NCBI RefSeq assembly: GCF_022869825.1 | Contig: NZ_CP094971.1 | Span: forward strand, 869,501 to 933,500 | Origin: Clostridium sp. BJN0001 | GTDB lineage: Bacteria; Bacillota; Clostridia; Clostridiales; Clostridiaceae | Length of the DNA: 64,000 nt | Reading direction: 5' to 3' | Part shown: piece after piece, positions 63,901 through 64,000 of the stretch | How positions within the stretch are numbered: the first letter of the stretch is position 1 | How the letters are laid out: every line of letters begins with the position of its first letter | Position numbers and translations under genes: made by a program | Notes under the pieces: model-generated | Database searches by the model: none | Told to the model about the DNA's origin: nothing | The model's input: the letters and a program-made list of their open reading frames with translations, nothing else

Positions 63901-64000
63901 TACAACAGCACCAAGTATAGAAAAAGTAACACCAGAAAATAATGCTCAAGAAGTATTAAAGAATTCAAATGTAGTATTTGAATTTAACGAAGACATTGTA
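57914..64000 (+). CDS. Secreted bifunctional amylopullulanase (3' partial)
   Basis: An open frame of 2,029 codons running off the window. A signal peptide ends at AFA (residue 34). An N-terminal starch-binding CBM48-like module (about 40-99 and 199-230) is interrupted by five 20-residue repeats (100-198). The first GH13 domain is a type I pullulanase: NWGYNP (740-745), DMVYNH, nucleophile D855, acid/base E884, D965. The second GH13 is alpha-amylase/neopullulanase-like: GVFNH, D1548, E1601, D1681. Both triads are intact. A fibronectin-like stretch, a PEEPEEPED linker and an Ig-like SbsA-type domain follow. It should cut alpha-1,6 and alpha-1,4 links outside the cell. Confidence 0.93.
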   Translation, partial: MRTKAKNKKISIILVLTIIFSLFQSLGSIKNAFASDRYGCCFPDQERNIVTFIAKADGYDYSYVAGLFNDWKKDEKYKLEWKEDPNQKGVWKMMSDIPIEDLIPEISEKDTTTVESEPTEESIPEISNNNTTTPVSVQIEESIPDISEDDMTTESVPIKDSISEISEKDTTTPASVEIKDSIAETSKNDLTTSSNLQMDTEYRCEYKFILCKKGQPDQWMSNDGTDGENASFIWKYSNESDESDDASLIINTSSDMVSVDKPVTFASIKNSSNGNREILDDTAWSIDPEVNGAWIENDELKVSDSVPNDTKITLKAINGDLEATKEITVSKTEEEGTWVHFFKADGNYDGWSFWNFKSGEEGTQVEFQKDTDFGKAAFLTKSNVIVKKGEWKDQTIKYKIPSGAKDVYIIENDNNLYTDLYMALKACGPKINFAVMDSKDSIVAYLSENPLSTNKFKLYVNGKNVTTEDAGTPTIYKNDKKVVFDTSKLDIDPTSLIEIKEDTMFLLPKKVTLRNVLNDYYYDGNDMGAVFGKNDIKLKLWAPTAYKVEVLTYDSNEASNDSPSNTYEMDFDNSNGIHCISIPRNINENKYYMFRLYFKDRNVDGELTDKITYAVDPYAYGVGINGTKGVLVNLDDSSTKPENWESDSKPELQNPEDSILYEMHIRDFTIDPDSGVDEDKRGKYLGAVQEGTTYDDGKGNVVKTGIDHLKDLGVTHVHLLPVFDFDGVDESKDSGDDNRNWGYNPLNYNVPEGSYSSNANDPKARIKEFREMVQGFHENGIRVVMDMVYNHMSNTENMDKIVPDYYFRTWDNGEKSNSSQCGNEIASERPMVRKFIIDSNSHWVDDYNIDGLRFDLMAIIDKTTLNDVKAEVQSKDPSIIVYGEPWKAASSPLSDDQQTTKNKGIAAFNDTYRDALRGSNSLGQGFINGGINSDTSGKVQEGIKGSINGTVNDPDLIINYAEVHDNYTIWDQIEKSQTSVANGELRKNIPDNALNDWKVRQDILGNGLVLTSQGIPLFQEGSEILRTKQGDGNSYKSSDETNDIDWADKAEYKEVFDYYKGLIQLRKEHPAFRMTSKGQIQSSQEVYTLNNGDNGILIQHLKNNANGDKWKNILVIYNASPDSKHVTWLPKSTTGKWNVVADETGINLQSPIKEISQNENTVDLTVSPNSMMVLYDEEGESSSVSDLEWDYLFSDQSTDYMEPMQPKSTDPIKVRFRAKAGEVTDATVHYYDEADKKEHTIKMSKITDSNFYTEKGYDSSKIEFWEGTIPASDSTKYYNFEVNNSIAEKTAWISGGAGANNRGVTSTAPKVNPNDQSSGIDHGFSIVPDLNTPKWSKESILYQVMVDRFRDGDSKNNRVSKDPSQFGAPSEVSEWGSEIFNGDESDKVWNNQFFGGDLTGVEEAIPYLKDTLGVTGVYLMPVFESQSDHKYDADTYEYIDRNFGGNKALADLSSSLKSNQMNLMLDGVFNHTSIEGSLFNNNRDYYFNGTFEDRDGNMLDYYPWHGYSNLAKLNYGNEAVKDYIYAGENSIAKRYLRAPYNIDGWRLDAAEDLNTQPRDYKAGVNADGATDPTQQKNNLKIWQEFNNEVREVNPNTFILGEFWGNDNQWYYGKAWDGKMNYGGFLLPFIENRSANHWLGNQSLDNKGDVSVADIGIFSRNYFKGFPYQTILNSTNSISTHDKSRFLNWDYTGKNNNQMMEIASALQLTYPGIPMIYYGDEIGTAGKSGSDPYNRGTFDWNISNWNKEMLNDYRTLIATRKENTDAFVYGAFEEVASNRDGKYIVYSRYGNNDKALVILNNSGDNSTKSIVIDKLERYGFKNGDILKDVMSGNTATVAGDKVVLTSKDMSASVYVLSQNAPNVSDVTNTTEIGLTEENDGRVQLSNVKNVKLSNNVNDVTVSWDNYLDKDKASNIVIRAYEDNKVVKEVKVAPTEINATLKDISLEDVSTGKYSIWIKVEANRDLKDASNSNINDIYMDSEYVSLTKEPEEPEEPEDTTAPSIEKVTPENNAQEVLKNSNVVFEFNEDIV
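58211..58507 (+). repeat. Five tandem 60-bp repeats inside the amylopullulanase gene
   Basis: Units start at 58211, 58271, 58331, 58388 and 58448 (60, 60, 57, 60 and 60 bp). Each encodes an acidic Thr/Ser-rich 19-20-residue unit around SIPEIS...TT. Units differ by several bases but keep the frame; the 57-bp unit has lost one codon. They interrupt the N-terminal starch-binding module. Confidence 0.85.

Overview
The window is AT-rich (roughly 28-30% GC by eye), with strong AGGAGG-type ribosome sites, poly-U intrinsic terminators, a T-box serS leader and pyruvate, flavodiiron and glycyl-radical genes of anaerobes. All of this points to a Clostridium sensu stricto-like Firmicute chromosome. I cannot name a species. 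No rRNA or tRNA gene was recognised.

Layout. 1-11.5 kb is mostly housekeeping: the 3' half of sbcC, a DUF5662 protein, a DMT exporter, a MATE exporter, a secreted NlpC/P60 hydrolase, a CLC-type channel, T-box-serS, an S66 LD-carboxypeptidase and a nitrilase-family amidase. 11.7-22.7 kb is a complete type I-B CRISPR-Cas locus. It has a leader, 34 identical 37-nt repeats plus a degenerate terminal repeat, 34 spacers, then cas1-cas2-cas4-cas8b-cas7-cas5-cas3-cas6 on one strand. A well-placed internal start in cas8b probably yields the small subunit Cas11b. 22.9-29.4 kb carries pyruvate carboxylase, a degenerate-REC/degenerate-GGDEF/EAL protein and a flavodiiron protein.

29.5-36.6 kb is a catabolic island. 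A glycyl radical enzyme (GRE) very similar to E. coli YbiW is followed by a fructose-6-phosphate-aldolase-like protein and an aldo/keto reductase. A divergent GRE activase plus Gfo/Idh/MocA oxidoreductase lies on the other strand, with a DeoR regulator between them. Matching operator-like motifs occur in both promoter regions. The best reading is a 1,5-anhydrohexitol phosphate (YbiW/FsaA-type) pathway. 36.7-39.2 kb has a NUDIX enzyme, an apparently catalytically dead IS1595-like transposase relative, and a DUF134-NifX fusion with a metal-binding tail. 39.3-49.2 kb is a histidine-utilisation cluster: two tandem GntR regulators, hutH, hutU, an amino-acid ABC transporter, hutI and hutD. It has no formiminoglutamate-consuming gene. 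49.3-54 kb holds small and ordinary genes and, at 51.0-51.9 kb, a stand-alone second Cas6 of a different branch followed by a 48-codon stub of a second cas8b. This looks like the remnant of a lost second I-B system. 54.6-57.7 kb is a three-gene Mu/Tn7-like transposon (DUF6431, DDE transposase, AAA ATPase) that appears to have cut an AraC-family regulator. From 57.9 kb to the window end runs one very large secreted amylopullulanase gene with two GH13 catalytic domains, open at the 3' end.

The most interesting observations are the orphan Cas6/Cas8b remnant, the internal Cas11b start, the YbiW-type radical pathway with shared operators, and the minisatellite inside the pullulanase starch-binding domain.
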